From Pseudoalteromonas sp. MM1 (GTDB lineage: Bacteria > Pseudomonadota > Gammaproteobacteria > Enterobacterales > Alteromonadaceae): a stretch of 64,000 nt of DNA. A program made the position numbers and the translations under genes. This document shows positions 24,896 to 33,758 of the stretch, one piece after another. Every line of letters begins with the position of its first letter. Position 1 is the stretch's first letter. The notes beneath the pieces are model-generated. The model made no database searches. It was not told where the DNA came from and saw only the letters and a program-made list of their open reading frames with translations. The stretch is from the NCBI RefSeq assembly GCF_030296835.1, contig NZ_AP027922.1, positions 1,550,001 through 1,614,000 of the forward strand, given 5' to 3'.

Positions 24896-27586
24896 ATGGA
24901 ATCTTTAAACACATGTTCAAATAAGCCTTTGCTTAAACAAACTACCTGCGCTTATTGTGGTGTAGGCTGTGGGGTTGATATTTCATTATTAAATAATACG
25001 CCAACAAAACTTGAAGGCACGCGCGAGCACCCCGCTAATTTTGGCCGCTTGTGTGTTAAAGGCACGCATTTGCTTGACACCACCGGCACTGATAACCGCT
25101 TAACATTGCCCCTTATTGATAACAAACCTGCTAGCTGGGATGCAGCAACACAACACGTTGCTAATAAATTTAGCGCTATTATTAAAGAGCATGGGCCGGA
25201 TTCGGTTGCGTTTTATGTATCGGGGCAGTTACTCACCGAAGATTACTACGTTGCTAATAAACTAATGAAAGGCTACATAGGTTCAGGCAATATAGATACA
25301 AACTCAAGGCTGTGTATGTCATCGGCAGTGGCCGGTTATAAACGAGCGTTTGGTGAGGACGTAGTGCCATGTAGCTACGAAGATTTAGAGCAAACTGAGT
25401 TACTTATTTTAATTGGCTCAAATGCAGCATGGACACACCCGGTGCTATACCAGCGTATGGAGCGCGCAAAAAAACTTAATCCAAACATGAAAGTAGTGGT
25501 TATCGACCCGCGAAAAACCGATACAGCCGAACTTGCCGATACCTTTTTAAATATAAAACCAGGCAGTGACGCAGCACTTTATAACGGCTTACTTAATTAT
25601 TTAAGTGAACAAAACTATTTAGATACGCAATTTATTAATGAGCATACAAACGGCTTTGATAGTGCGCTTGCAGAGGCGAAAAAGTGGAGTGTAAAAGCGG
25701 TAAGTGACTATTGTGATATTGACGCGCAGCTAGTCAGTGACTTTTACGCCTTATTTGCAAAAAGCCCAACCGCCATTAGTTTTTATTCAATGGGTATTAA
25801 CCAATCAAGCTCAGGGGTTGATAAGTGTAATGCCATTATAAATGCGCACTTAGCGTCGGGCAAATTGTTAAAACCTGGCTGTGGGCCGTTTTCAATAACT
25901 GGGCAACCTAACGCAATGGGTGGGCGTGAAGTAGGGGGCTTGGCAAATCAATTAGCAGCACATTTAGACATTGAAAACGACGCGCACCAACAGTTAGTGC
26001 AGCGTTTTTGGCAATCACCAACAATAGCTAAAAAAGCAGGGTGTAATGCTATTGATATGTTTGATGAAATAGCCAAAGGGAAAATAAAAGCTATTTGGGT
26101 AATGGCAACCAACCCTATGGTGAGCCTACCTAATAACGCAGCAATACAAAAAGCACTTGAGCAATGTGAGCTGGTGGTTGTGTCTGACTGTATTGCCAAA
26201 AGTGATACGCTAAAATTTGCTAATGTGGCGTTTCCATCGACCGGATGGGGCGAAAAAAACGGCACAGTTACTAACTCAGAACGCAGAATATCAAGGCAAC
26301 GCCCGCTAGTTGAGCCTTTCTCTGGGGCTAAAAACGATTGGCAAATAATGTGCTTAGTGGCACAAAAAATGGGTTTTGAAGGTTTTGATTTTACAGACCC
26401 AAGCGGCATTTTTGAAGAATGGGCACAACTGACTGATTTTGAAAATAACGGCAGTCGATTATTAAACCTTTCTGGCTTAGTTGGGCTTACAAAAGCCCAG
26501 TACGATAACTTAAAACCCGTTATGTGGCCGGTACTAAAAAAGGAGCCATATAAAAACGGGCGGGTTTTTACTAATAATCAATTTAGCACTGCAGATAAAA
26601 AAGCCCGCTTTATACCTATAACGCCCAAACTTCCTGTGCAGCAAACATCAAGCGATTACCCTTTTGTAATGAACTCAGGGCGAATACGCGACCAATGGCA
26701 TACAATGAGCCGCACCGGAAAAAGTACAGCGCTTTCTACTCATATAACCCGCCCATACATTGAAATAAACCCCATTGATGCCGGCAGATTAAATATAAAA
26801 GCAAACGATTTAATAATTGCCAATGCTAAAACTGGGCAGGTTACAGCGCATGCAAAAGTAACGGATGCCGTACGTAAAGGTGAGTGTTTTATGCCTATCC
26901 ACTGGAACAAACAATTTGCCTCATCCGCTACAGTAAGTGGGGTTTATCAATCGGTTGTAGACCCTATTTCGGGCCAAGCTGAATGTAAACATGGTGCCGT
27001 TGATTTAGTTAAAGCGCAGTTTGCTCAGTACATGCAACTTTTTAGTAAAACAGAGCTTAAAATAACCAGTGACTTTTGGCTTAAAGTTAACGCAAGTAAT
27101 TGTGTAAATTACCAATTAGCACTTAATGAGGCACAAAATGACTTACTTTATTTTTGCCAAACCCTTACAGGGTTACAAGGGCAGTGGTCGGCAATGGGCA
27201 GTGAAAAAGCAATGCATGTTCAATGTATTCAAAACGAGCAGCTAGTGTTTGTTGCGGTTATTTCACCTGCTCAAAAAGACATATCACTTGAGTGGATAAA
27301 TCATTTATTTGCAGAGCCTTTAATAACCTTTAGCCAATTACAGTCATTGCTGTACGCCACGCCCGATGAAGAGTTTACCCAAGGCGCGCAAGTATGTAGT
27401 TGCTTTAAAGTACGTGAGCAGCCCATTATAAACGCCATTAAAAGTGGTGAAAATACAGTAGATAAATTGGGGGCTAAACTAAAATGCGGTACAAATTGTG
27501 GTTCGTGTAAAACCCAGTTAAGCCAATTAATAAAGCAACATGGTACACAAAACGCTAACAGTATTGATGTTGCAGTTGAAATGTAA
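24896..27586 (+). CDS. nasA: Assimilatory nitrate reductase, molybdopterin catalytic subunit
   Basis: NasA reduces nitrate to nitrite in the cytoplasm. The 896-residue protein binds an N-terminal [4Fe-4S] cluster (Cys18, 21, 25 and 53). The bis-MGD domains follow, with TNSRLCMSSAV and TGQPNAMGGREVGG, and a molybdopterin dinucleotide-binding domain (about 590-710). A C-terminal BFD-like [2Fe-2S] domain (Cys834, 836, 868 and 871) completes it, as in NasA-type enzymes. It takes electrons from the flavoprotein encoded just upstream. The moa cofactor genes start 16 bp after it, so enzyme and cofactor synthesis are co-transcribed. There is no Tat signal. Confidence 0.94.
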   Translation: MESLNTCSNKPLLKQTTCAYCGVGCGVDISLLNNTPTKLEGTREHPANFGRLCVKGTHLLDTTGTDNRLTLPLIDNKPASWDAATQHVANKFSAIIKEHGPDSVAFYVSGQLLTEDYYVANKLMKGYIGSGNIDTNSRLCMSSAVAGYKRAFGEDVVPCSYEDLEQTELLILIGSNAAWTHPVLYQRMERAKKLNPNMKVVVIDPRKTDTAELADTFLNIKPGSDAALYNGLLNYLSEQNYLDTQFINEHTNGFDSALAEAKKWSVKAVSDYCDIDAQLVSDFYALFAKSPTAISFYSMGINQSSSGVDKCNAIINAHLASGKLLKPGCGPFSITGQPNAMGGREVGGLANQLAAHLDIENDAHQQLVQRFWQSPTIAKKAGCNAIDMFDEIAKGKIKAIWVMATNPMVSLPNNAAIQKALEQCELVVVSDCIAKSDTLKFANVAFPSTGWGEKNGTVTNSERRISRQRPLVEPFSGAKNDWQIMCLVAQKMGFEGFDFTDPSGIFEEWAQLTDFENNGSRLLNLSGLVGLTKAQYDNLKPVMWPVLKKEPYKNGRVFTNNQFSTADKKARFIPITPKLPVQQTSSDYPFVMNSGRIRDQWHTMSRTGKSTALSTHITRPYIEINPIDAGRLNIKANDLIIANAKTGQVTAHAKVTDAVRKGECFMPIHWNKQFASSATVSGVYQSVVDPISGQAECKHGAVDLVKAQFAQYMQLFSKTELKITSDFWLKVNASNCVNYQLALNEAQNDLLYFCQTLTGLQGQWSAMGSEKAMHVQCIQNEQLVFVAVISPAQKDISLEWINHLFAEPLITFSQLQSLLYATPDEEFTQGAQVCSCFKVREQPIINAIKSGENTVDKLGAKLKCGTNCGSCKTQLSQLIKQHGTQNANSIDVAVEM

Positions 27587-27602
27587 ATAAACAAGGAAGC
27601 AT

Positions 27603-28574
27603 ATGCTTAATGATCAATTTGGTCGGCAGTTTAACTATTTGCGCCTCTCAATTACCGATGTGTGTAACTTTAGTTGCACCTATTGTTTACCGAATGGGTA
27701 TCAGTGCGATACCCCGCGTAACTTTTTAAATAAAAGCGAAATAAACACCTTAGTAAATGCGTTTGCGCAACTTGGCACAAAAAAAGTGCGTATTACCGGC
27801 GGTGAGCCGTGTTTACGCAGTGATTTAACCGACATTATAAAGCAATGTAAACACACCCCAGGCATAGAAAAAGTCGCCATAACAACCAATGGTTTTAACT
27901 TATTTAATAAAATTGATGAGTTTTACAGTGCTGGCTTAGATGCGCTAAATATTAGTATTGATAGCTTAAACCCGAGCATGTTTAAATTAATTACAGGACA
28001 CGACAAGCTAACCCATATTTTAAAAGGGATAGACCGGGCAATTGAGCTGGGCATAAAAGACATAAAAATAAATGCCGTGCTGGCTAAGCAGTTTAATAAA
28101 AACCAATTGAATGATTTTTTAGACTGGGTAAAACATAAAAAAGTAACGGTACGCTTTATCGAATTAATGGAAACAGGTAATGGTGCCACCTTTTTTGAAC
28201 AAAACCATTTAAGCGGGCAAAGTGTTAAAACGCAGCTTTTAGCAAAAGGTTGGTTACAGGTAGTGAGGGGTAAATTAAACGGCCCTGCAGAGGAGTTTTG
28301 TCATCCCGATTTTGAGGGGCGCATAGGCTTAATTATGCCCTACAGTAAAGATTTCTGTAAAAGCTGTAACCGATTAAGAGTATCGTCATTAGGCAAATTA
28401 CATTTGTGCTTATTTGCCGAGCAAGGTATAGATTTACGAGCGCATTTAAGTGCGCAAGATACGCCAGCCACTGTAAAAGCAATACAAGCAGCAATGGGCA
28501 ATAAAACCATTAGCCATGAGCTTGATAAACGCTTAACGGGCGCCACAACCCATTTAGCTATGTTGGGCGGCTAA
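27603..28574 (+). CDS. moaA: GTP 3',8-cyclase MoaA
   Basis: MoaA is the radical-SAM enzyme that rearranges GTP in the first step of Moco synthesis, with MoaC. The 323 residues carry the SAM cluster Cys21-x3-Cys25-x2-Cys28, the GGEPCLR loop and the second, GTP-side cluster C-x2-C-x13-C (Cys252, 255 and 269). They end in the conserved Gly-Gly. It is only 16 bp after nasA, with an AAGGAA ribosome-binding site. That leaves no room for the Moco-sensing RNA found before moaA in enterics. Confidence 0.95.
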   Translation: MLNDQFGRQFNYLRLSITDVCNFSCTYCLPNGYQCDTPRNFLNKSEINTLVNAFAQLGTKKVRITGGEPCLRSDLTDIIKQCKHTPGIEKVAITTNGFNLFNKIDEFYSAGLDALNISIDSLNPSMFKLITGHDKLTHILKGIDRAIELGIKDIKINAVLAKQFNKNQLNDFLDWVKHKKVTVRFIELMETGNGATFFEQNHLSGQSVKTQLLAKGWLQVVRGKLNGPAEEFCHPDFEGRIGLIMPYSKDFCKSCNRLRVSSLGKLHLCLFAEQGIDLRAHLSAQDTPATVKAIQAAMGNKTISHELDKRLTGATTHLAMLGG

Positions 28575-28575
28575 A

Positions 28576-29202
28576 ATGAGTAATAAAGCCGTGTTTATGG
28601 GAGTTGTACTCGCCGGAGGGCAATCTTCAAGAATGGGCAGCGATAAAGCCAATCTCATTTTAAAAAATAAAACATTACTGCAAAATGCATGTGAGTTATT
28701 AACAGCAGCAGGAGCTAGTAATGTACTTATAAGTCGTAATGTACAAAGTGCTAATGGGCAATATATACCTGACATATACCCAGATTCTGGCCCGCTTGGG
28801 GGGATTTATTCAACCTTAATGGCAACAGAGCAAGATATACTTGTAACTGCTGTTGATATGCCGTTGCTTACTTGCACGTTATTATCGCAAATTGCATCTG
28901 CAGCAAGCGATAATTCCTACTTTCAAACAAATCAGCCACAAATACATGCGTGGCACTTTGAAAATGAACCGTTACCCCTGTATATTCGTAACAACCAAAG
29001 CGTTAAACGTCATTTAAAACAATTACTCATAAACGCAAATAGTCATAAATCAATTAAACAGTTTACCCTTAGTATTGGTGTGAAAACGCTAAAATGTAAT
29101 ACAGCGCACGCACTTGTTAATACCAATACACCGGCGCAATTTAGAGCTGTTAATGAACAATTTGACCAACATAAACCTAATTTACTGAGAAGAACCCTAT
29201 GA
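28576..29202 (+). CDS. mobA: Molybdenum cofactor guanylyltransferase MobA
   Basis: MobA attaches GMP to molybdopterin to make MGD, the cofactor form needed by NasA. The 208 residues begin with the nucleotidyltransferase signature V-V-L-A-G-G-Q-S-S-R-M-G-S-D-K-A. They contain DIYPDSGPLGGI and the metal-binding TAVDMPLL segment. The ATG comes one base after the moaA stop, and the gene overlaps moaB by 4 bp (ATGA), so translation is coupled. Confidence 0.94.
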   Translation: MSNKAVFMGVVLAGGQSSRMGSDKANLILKNKTLLQNACELLTAAGASNVLISRNVQSANGQYIPDIYPDSGPLGGIYSTLMATEQDILVTAVDMPLLTCTLLSQIASAASDNSYFQTNQPQIHAWHFENEPLPLYIRNNQSVKRHLKQLLINANSHKSIKQFTLSIGVKTLKCNTAHALVNTNTPAQFRAVNEQFDQHKPNLLRRTL

Positions 29203-29738
29203 GCCATACCACTGAGTCACAAATCGCACTAAACATTGCCGTAATGACAGTAAGCGATACACGCGATGAAATTACGGATACCTCAGGCCATTATTTAATT
29301 AAAGCGCTAACTGAGGCGGGTCATCACTTAGCGGATAAAGACATAGTTAAAGATGATGTTTATCAAATGCGTGCCGTTGCCTCGCAGTGGATTGCCGATG
29401 ACACCATTCACGCTATTTTAGTCACCGGTGGTACGGGCTTTACTGAGCGCGACTCAACACCAGAGGCATTTGCACCGCTGTTTGATAAAAGCGTAGATGG
29501 ATTTGGTGAACTATTTAGACATATTTCGTACGGCGAAATTGGTAACTCAACTATTCAATCGCGTGCGTTGGCAGGCCTTGCCAATAACACCGTTATTTTT
29601 TGTATGCCTGGCTCTACAGGCGCATGTAAAACAGCCTGGACAGGTATTATAAAAGATCAGTTAGACTCAATGCACAAGCCATGTAACTTTGCCCCGCATA
29701 TTACGATTGGTAAAAAATGCGAATCGCGAGAGCAATAA
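29199..29738 (+). CDS. moaB: Molybdopterin adenylyltransferase MoaB
   Basis: MoaB/Mog-family protein of 179 residues, expected to adenylate molybdopterin before molybdate insertion by MoeA. It shows the MoCF-fold motifs [19 protein letters not shown] and [14 protein letters not shown]. Similarity to MoaB is stronger than to MogA, and no mogA is present in the window, so MoaB probably does this job. It overlaps mobA by ATGA, and moaC starts one base after its stop. Confidence 0.92.
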   Translation: MSHTTESQIALNIAVMTVSDTRDEITDTSGHYLIKALTEAGHHLADKDIVKDDVYQMRAVASQWIADDTIHAILVTGGTGFTERDSTPEAFAPLFDKSVDGFGELFRHISYGEIGNSTIQSRALAGLANNTVIFCMPGSTGACKTAWTGIIKDQLDSMHKPCNFAPHITIGKKCESREQ

Positions 29739-29739
29739 T

Positions 29740-30210
29740 ATGCTGAGCCACGTAGACGAAAACGGCCAAGCAAATATGGTTGATGTATCGCTAAAAGAGG
29801 TCACTCTGCGCGATGCATCTGCCGAGGCCTACATTAAAATGAGCAAACAGGCTTTTGAGCAAGTGTTGCTTAATCAAAATAAAAAAGGTGATGTGCTAGG
29901 CGTTGCCCGAATTGCGGGTATTCAGGGCGCTAAAAAGTGTGCCGATTTAATTCCGCTTTGTCACCCGCTTGCACTGAGTAAAGTGGCTGTTGATTTTGAA
30001 CTTGATGAAGCAAATAGCCAAATTAAAGTTACCAGCTACTGTAAACTAGCAGGTAAAACGGGCGTTGAAATGGAAGCGCTCACCGCCGTATCTGTGGCTA
30101 GCCTTACACTATTTGATATGTGTAAAGCCGCCGATCCGCTTATGGAAATACACGGTATGCGTGTAACGCAAAAAGCAGGAGGCAAGCATGGCAGCTGGCA
30201 GCGAGATTAA
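29740..30210 (+). CDS. moaC: Cyclic pyranopterin monophosphate synthase MoaC
   Basis: MoaC converts the MoaA product to cyclic pyranopterin monophosphate. The reading frame is open 17 codons further upstream. The ATG at 29740, one base after the moaB stop, gives the usual MoaC N-terminus ([16 protein letters not shown]) and 156 residues. Signatures [12 protein letters not shown] and the catalytic [12 protein letters not shown] stretch are present. The 3' end overlaps moaD by 23 bp. Confidence 0.94.
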   Translation: MLSHVDENGQANMVDVSLKEVTLRDASAEAYIKMSKQAFEQVLLNQNKKGDVLGVARIAGIQGAKKCADLIPLCHPLALSKVAVDFELDEANSQIKVTSYCKLAGKTGVEMEALTAVSVASLTLFDMCKAADPLMEIHGMRVTQKAGGKHGSWQRD

Positions 30211-30487
30211 TTTAAATAATACTAATGTAGCTGCAGGGCATGTAAACGTACTGTTTTTTGGCCAACTTAAAGAACGCCTAAAGTGCGATAAGTTAACCGT
30301 TGATATAGCGCACACCCTTAGCATTACAGCGTTTAAACACATGCTGGTTGAGCAAAACCCGCATTGGCAGGCATGGCTTGAAGAGCGTGATGTATTGTGT
30401 GCGCTTAATCAAACTATGTCATCAAGCGATGAGCTTGTAAAAGCAGGGGATGAACTTGCTTTTTTTCCACCCGTGACAGGTGGCTAA
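30188..30487 (+). CDS. moaD: Molybdopterin synthase sulfur-carrier subunit MoaD
   Basis: This ubiquitin-like sulfur carrier has 99 residues and ends in the essential Gly-Gly (FFPPVTGG), which MoeB adenylates. About 18 N-terminal residues extend beyond the usual start. A near-perfect AGGAGG five bases before the ATG at 30188, inside moaC, supports this start even so. The stop overlaps the start of moaE (TAATG). Confidence 0.92.
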   Translation: MAAGSEINLNNTNVAAGHVNVLFFGQLKERLKCDKLTVDIAHTLSITAFKHMLVEQNPHWQAWLEERDVLCALNQTMSSSDELVKAGDELAFFPPVTGG

Positions 30488-30945
30488 TGAGTATAAGCAT
30501 TAACGTACAAACGCAGGACTTTTCAGTAGGCGAGCAACATGGCGCACTTTGCAGTGATAACAAAAGTGATGGTGCCGTAGTGACGTTTACAGGGCTTGTG
30601 CGAGAATTTAGTAGCGGCGATAACGTAATCGCGCTTGAGCTTGAGCACTACCCAGGTATGACTGAGCAACTACTGCAATCGATAGCCGAGCAAGCGCAAA
30701 CACGCTGGCAACTTGCTCGCATAAGCATTATTCACCGAGTCGGTTATTTAGCCCTTGGTGAGCAAATTGTATTTGTTGGCGTAACCAGTCGCCACCGCCA
30801 AGCGGCGTTTGAAGGCGCACAATTTATAATGGATTACTTAAAAAACCAGGCTACGTTTTGGAAAAAAGAGCATTTTAAAGACTCATCAAACTGGGTTGAG
30901 TTTAAACAAAGCGACAAGCAAGCGTTAAACAAGTGGGAAAAGTAG
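30487..30945 (+). CDS. moaE: Molybdopterin synthase catalytic subunit MoaE
   Basis: MoaE transfers sulfur from MoaD to cyclic pyranopterin monophosphate to make molybdopterin. The 152-residue protein has the family's GAVVTFTGLVR start, LELEHYPGM, the HRVGYLALGE strand and the active-site Lys region FWKKEHF. It overlaps moaD by one base and closes the moaA-mobA-moaB-moaC-moaD-moaE set. Confidence 0.95.
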   Translation: MSISINVQTQDFSVGEQHGALCSDNKSDGAVVTFTGLVREFSSGDNVIALELEHYPGMTEQLLQSIAEQAQTRWQLARISIIHRVGYLALGEQIVFVGVTSRHRQAAFEGAQFIMDYLKNQATFWKKEHFKDSSNWVEFKQSDKQALNKWEK

Positions 30946-30984
30946 GTCTGTGTAAGCTTAAATAAATGCGTTTATAAAACATTA

Positions 30985-31350
30985 ATGAAAAAATTCATCT
31001 CAAAAAGAGAATCAATAGAGTCAGCTTACCTTTGGATAGCGGCTCTACTTATTTTTATAATTATGTTAGAACTATTAACTGGCTGGTCAATAGGGTCCAA
31101 AAGCTCGCCGAGTCAATCGTTAAACATTAATCCGGAACAGTTTTGGTTTGAAATAAAACTTCACTGCAGTTTAGTTTCATGGGCAATTTTTAGAGCTTTT
31201 ATTACATTTCCACTTTTTAGATCGACTTACAATGGCATGCTTCGCTTTAGAGAGAAACACAAAGCCATAGCAAATATCCTTTTCTATGTGCTTACCCCTG
31301 TATTTGTAGTGTTTCTTATTTTAACGTTGTTATATATTTTTGACTTATAA
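30985..31350 (+). CDS. Small predicted membrane protein, unknown
   Basis: The 121-residue product has hydrophobic stretches near residues 13-32, 55-75 and 97-118, so probably three transmembrane helices, with a basic N-terminus. No family is recognised. It follows moaE by 39 bp but has no clear ribosome-binding site and is more AT-rich than the moa genes. It could be part of a small insertion between the Moco operon and the MOSC gene. Confidence 0.5.
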   Translation: MKKFISKRESIESAYLWIAALLIFIIMLELLTGWSIGSKSSPSQSLNINPEQFWFEIKLHCSLVSWAIFRAFITFPLFRSTYNGMLRFREKHKAIANILFYVLTPVFVVFLILTLLYIFDL

Positions 31351-31377
31351 TCTTACTTTGTTGATCATCAAGGATGA

Positions 31378-31605
31378 ATGATGAAAATTTACACTCTGTT
31401 ACTATTGGCTATTTTTTTACAACCGTTCTGTATTTACTTTGCGTTGTACGCAAAAGCCAAATATTCATCAGAAAATAAGTCAATTAACCAACTTGTATTG
31501 GGGGTTACGCCGAGTCTTGCATATCTATCGGCAGACGATTTTTGGGGTTCATTCGTTTTACTATTTATAATTACGATAGTGTCACTTTTTTATCGTTATC
31601 ACTAA
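31378..31605 (+). CDS. Small predicted membrane protein, unknown
   Basis: The 75-residue product has a hydrophobic N-terminal helix (about 5-25) and a hydrophobic C-terminal half. A short charged stretch (KAKYSSENKS) separates them. An AAGGATGA ribosome-binding-like sequence precedes the ATG. It is unrecognised and may be membrane-associated. The gene starts 27 bp after the previous small gene and could be co-transcribed with it. Confidence 0.45.
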   Translation: MMKIYTLLLLAIFLQPFCIYFALYAKAKYSSENKSINQLVLGVTPSLAYLSADDFWGSFVLLFIITIVSLFYRYH

Positions 31606-31619
31606 ACTTTAAATATGTG

Positions 31620-32063
31620 ATGACAAGAAAAATAAATACGAGCACTATCCTAACTTCAATTGTTTCATTTCTTTTAGCATTTGGGTTCTTTTATTGGTTA
31701 ATTGGTCATTTTATAGTTGAAAACTGGTATGAAACATTTTGGCCCTCATTTTATTTTTTTGGACTACTTGTTAGTGTTTTTATTATAAAAATCATCGAAA
31801 AGAAGCGACAAATTAAAGACGGACTGAGCAATATGCTCGTGCTAGCTTTATGCATTGCTGCGTCAGTTATTTCAGCATTTGGGGATGCATTTATTTTATG
31901 CACATTTATTAATATATTATTACTTATTCCAATAGGCGGAGCTATTGTGAGTAGTGGTGTTGATAAAACTTCTGCTGGGGGTATCGCCTTTTTTTATGGT
32001 TATGTTTTTATTTTGAGCTTGCCTCTTTCTGGCCTACTGTATATTGCACTTAGCTCTAGTTAA
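31620..32063 (+). CDS. Predicted four-helix membrane protein, unknown
   Basis: The ATG at 31620 gives 147 residues with about four hydrophobic segments. The frame is open further upstream to 31542, but that would overlap the preceding gene by 64 bp. The N-terminus M-T-R-K-I-N and the first helix then look normal for an inner-membrane protein. No family is recognised. It is the third consecutive small AT-rich membrane gene between moaE and the MOSC gene. Confidence 0.45.
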   Translation: MTRKINTSTILTSIVSFLLAFGFFYWLIGHFIVENWYETFWPSFYFFGLLVSVFIIKIIEKKRQIKDGLSNMLVLALCIAASVISAFGDAFILCTFINILLLIPIGGAIVSSGVDKTSAGGIAFFYGYVFILSLPLSGLLYIALSSS

Positions 32064-32138
32064 TGCCTGTTAATATAGGTTATTGATAATAATATAATTT
32101 AGTTGGCGTCTATTTAAAGTTTTAATCACAGGTTTTAT

Positions 32139-32783
32139 ATGAAAATAATTTCTACCAATATATCTAAAATAAAAACGGTTATTCATAACGGCAAAGAGGT
32201 TAAAACTGGTATTTTTAAAACACCAATCAATGAACCTGTGGTTATTGAAAAGCTTACAATAGCGGGTGATGAGCAAGCTGATTTAGTTAACCATGGCGGG
32301 GTAGATAAGGCGGTTTATGCGTTTTCTCATAATCATTACGATTACTGGAGACAAACTCTAAACAATAATGATTTATCTGCTGGTGCCTTTGGTGAGAACT
32401 TTACTATTTCAGATCTAGATGAAGCTAATATTCATATAGGCGATCGTATTCGCGTTGGCAGCGCACTGCTTGAAGTAAGCCAACCGCGTGTGCCGTGCTT
32501 TAAATTGGCTATTGCACTGAACAATAAACAAAGCCTAAAATTGTTTACTCAGTATTACCATACCGGTGTTTATTTTAAAGTGCTGGAGCAAGGTGTTGCT
32601 AAAACGGGTGATGCAGTTACTATTGAGCAAAAGGCCACCCATAATATTACTGTTAAAGCGTTGTTTCAGGCTTTTTACGATAAAAAATACCCAGATTATG
32701 AAAGCGTATTACTAGCCGCACTTGAACTACCCGAACTTGCGCTTGAGTGGCAAACTAAAATCAAAAAGAAATTGGGGCATTAA
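32139..32783 (+). CDS. MOSC domain protein, YiiM-like
   Basis: The 214 residues form a YiiM-type MOSC protein. They contain DLVNHGGVDKAVYAF, FGENFT and the conserved Cys in QPRVPCFKLA, the residue thought to hold the Moco sulfur or ligand in this superfamily. YiiM-type proteins of enterics reduce N-hydroxylated bases using Moco, so a role as a Moco enzyme is plausible. It lies just beyond the Moco synthesis genes, separated by three small membrane genes. Confidence 0.85.
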   Translation: MKIISTNISKIKTVIHNGKEVKTGIFKTPINEPVVIEKLTIAGDEQADLVNHGGVDKAVYAFSHNHYDYWRQTLNNNDLSAGAFGENFTISDLDEANIHIGDRIRVGSALLEVSQPRVPCFKLAIALNNKQSLKLFTQYYHTGVYFKVLEQGVAKTGDAVTIEQKATHNITVKALFQAFYDKKYPDYESVLLAALELPELALEWQTKIKKKLGH

Positions 32784-32840
32784 AAGAGCGTTTTTAAAGC
32801 CGTACTACCCTTAATAAAAGCTCACTTTTAGCTGTATTAT

Positions 32841-33497
32841 TTAGTTTGTTAAGTGAGCGAGCGCTGATATGTATTTGCACACCAATTGGTTTATTGTGTC
32901 GTATTGCTGTTTGTTACTTACCGGCTTACTAAAATCGCTACTTACCGCCACAGCGCATGCCCCCGCTGCAAACCAATGTGTTAGGTTCTCTAAATTAATG
33001 CCGCCTACGGGCATTAATGGCACATCAGAAAAAGGCCCCGTTAGCGCTTTAAAGTAATTAACTCCCATACTGCCAGCAGGAAAAACCTTAATAATATCGG
33101 CGTTATACTCTATGGCATTGGCAACATCGGTAGGAGTGAGTGCACCCATTAATACAGGTAAACCATGGCGATGGGCAAGCTCTACAACGGCTTGATTAGT
33201 ATTTGGTGTAACTATAAATTGTGCACCTGCATCAATCGCTTGTTGCGCAAGGGCAGTGTTAATTATTGTGCCAGCGCCAATGAGTGTATTTTTATAAGCT
33301 GCGCGTGCTTTTGCTATTTCTTGCTCAAAGCCAGGTGTATTTGATGTGATTTCTAGCGTGCTAATGCCTGCATTAACTAAGCAATTAATTAAAGGGGCTA
33401 CATCGCTTTGTTGCTTTAAGCGAAGTATAGCAACTAACTTATGTTGCTTTATTTGGTTGCTTATTTTTATTCTGTTGGCATTTAAAATTTTATTCAT
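32841..33497 (-). CDS. eda: KDPG/KHG aldolase (2-keto-3-deoxy-6-phosphogluconate aldolase)
   Basis: The enzyme splits KDPG to pyruvate and glyceraldehyde-3-phosphate and may also act on 4-hydroxy-2-oxoglutarate. The 218-residue class I aldolase has the Schiff-base Lys137 in ADIIKVFPAG, Glu49 in LEITSNTPG and the GAGTI loop. It stands alone here, without edd or sugar genes. The usual partner genes must be elsewhere, or the enzyme serves hydroxyproline or uronate breakdown. A palindromic repeat lies upstream, after its start. Confidence 0.88.
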   Translation of the reverse strand: MNKILNANRIKISNQIKQHKLVAILRLKQQSDVAPLINCLVNAGISTLEITSNTPGFEQEIAKARAAYKNTLIGAGTIINTALAQQAIDAGAQFIVTPNTNQAVVELAHRHGLPVLMGALTPTDVANAIEYNADIIKVFPAGSMGVNYFKALTGPFSDVPLMPVGGINLENLTHWFAAGACAVAVSSDFSKPVSNKQQYDTINQLVCKYISALAHLTN

Positions 33498-33534
33498 AAT
33501 GTTACTGCACTTTATTTAATCCAGAGCCGCACGT

Positions 33535-33698
33535 ATAACAGCAATCCATAATAATACTTAATCATTTAGGGGTAAAACGTGTTGCTACCTGCGTAACAAA
33601 GTTCTCATTTTGAAAAACTAAATAGCGAATTTTTTACCCAACTATTAACACGTTTTTCCATCATCAAAATAGATAATTTAATTAAGCGAATTGGTATA
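33535..33698 (+). repeat. Interspersed palindromic repeat element, 164-bp copy
   Basis: The right end is GCGAATTGGTATA and the left end a degenerate inverted copy (ACAGCAATCC). Interior landmarks in order are AATAATACTTAATCATTTAG, AACGTGTTGCTA, AAATAGCGAATTTTT, AACACGTTTTTCCAT and CAAAATAGAT. The reverse complement of 53744-53954 carries the same landmarks in the same order. There is no coding capacity. It lies between eda and metG. Confidence 0.8.
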
Positions 33699-33715
33699 AA
33701 CGTTTCTTTTCTCAT

Positions 33716-33747
33716 AAAAAAACCGCTGAAATATCAGCGGTTTTTTA
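33716..33747 (-). terminator. Bidirectional intrinsic terminator after metG
   Basis: The stem AACCGCTGA/TCAGCGGTT has a 4-base loop with A residues on one side and T residues on the other. It can therefore end the reverse-strand metG transcript 12 bp after its stop. Confidence 0.9.
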
Positions 33748-33758
33748 TAAGTAATAAA

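Noticed and set aside
27590..27603. Moco riboswitch before moaA
   Set aside because: Only 16 bp separate nasA and moaA, too short for the RNA.
29689..29739. N-terminal extension of MoaC
   Set aside because: It would overlap moaB by 50 bp. The ATG at 29740 yields the normal MoaC start.
32820..32858. GCTCACTT/AAGTGAGC inverted repeat at the eda end as a terminator
   Set aside because: It is only 8 bp with a 23-base loop, overlaps the eda coding end and has no T tract.
33535..33698. tRNA or structured small RNA
   Set aside because: The long inverted ends and its copies elsewhere identify it as a repeat element. No cloverleaf was seen.
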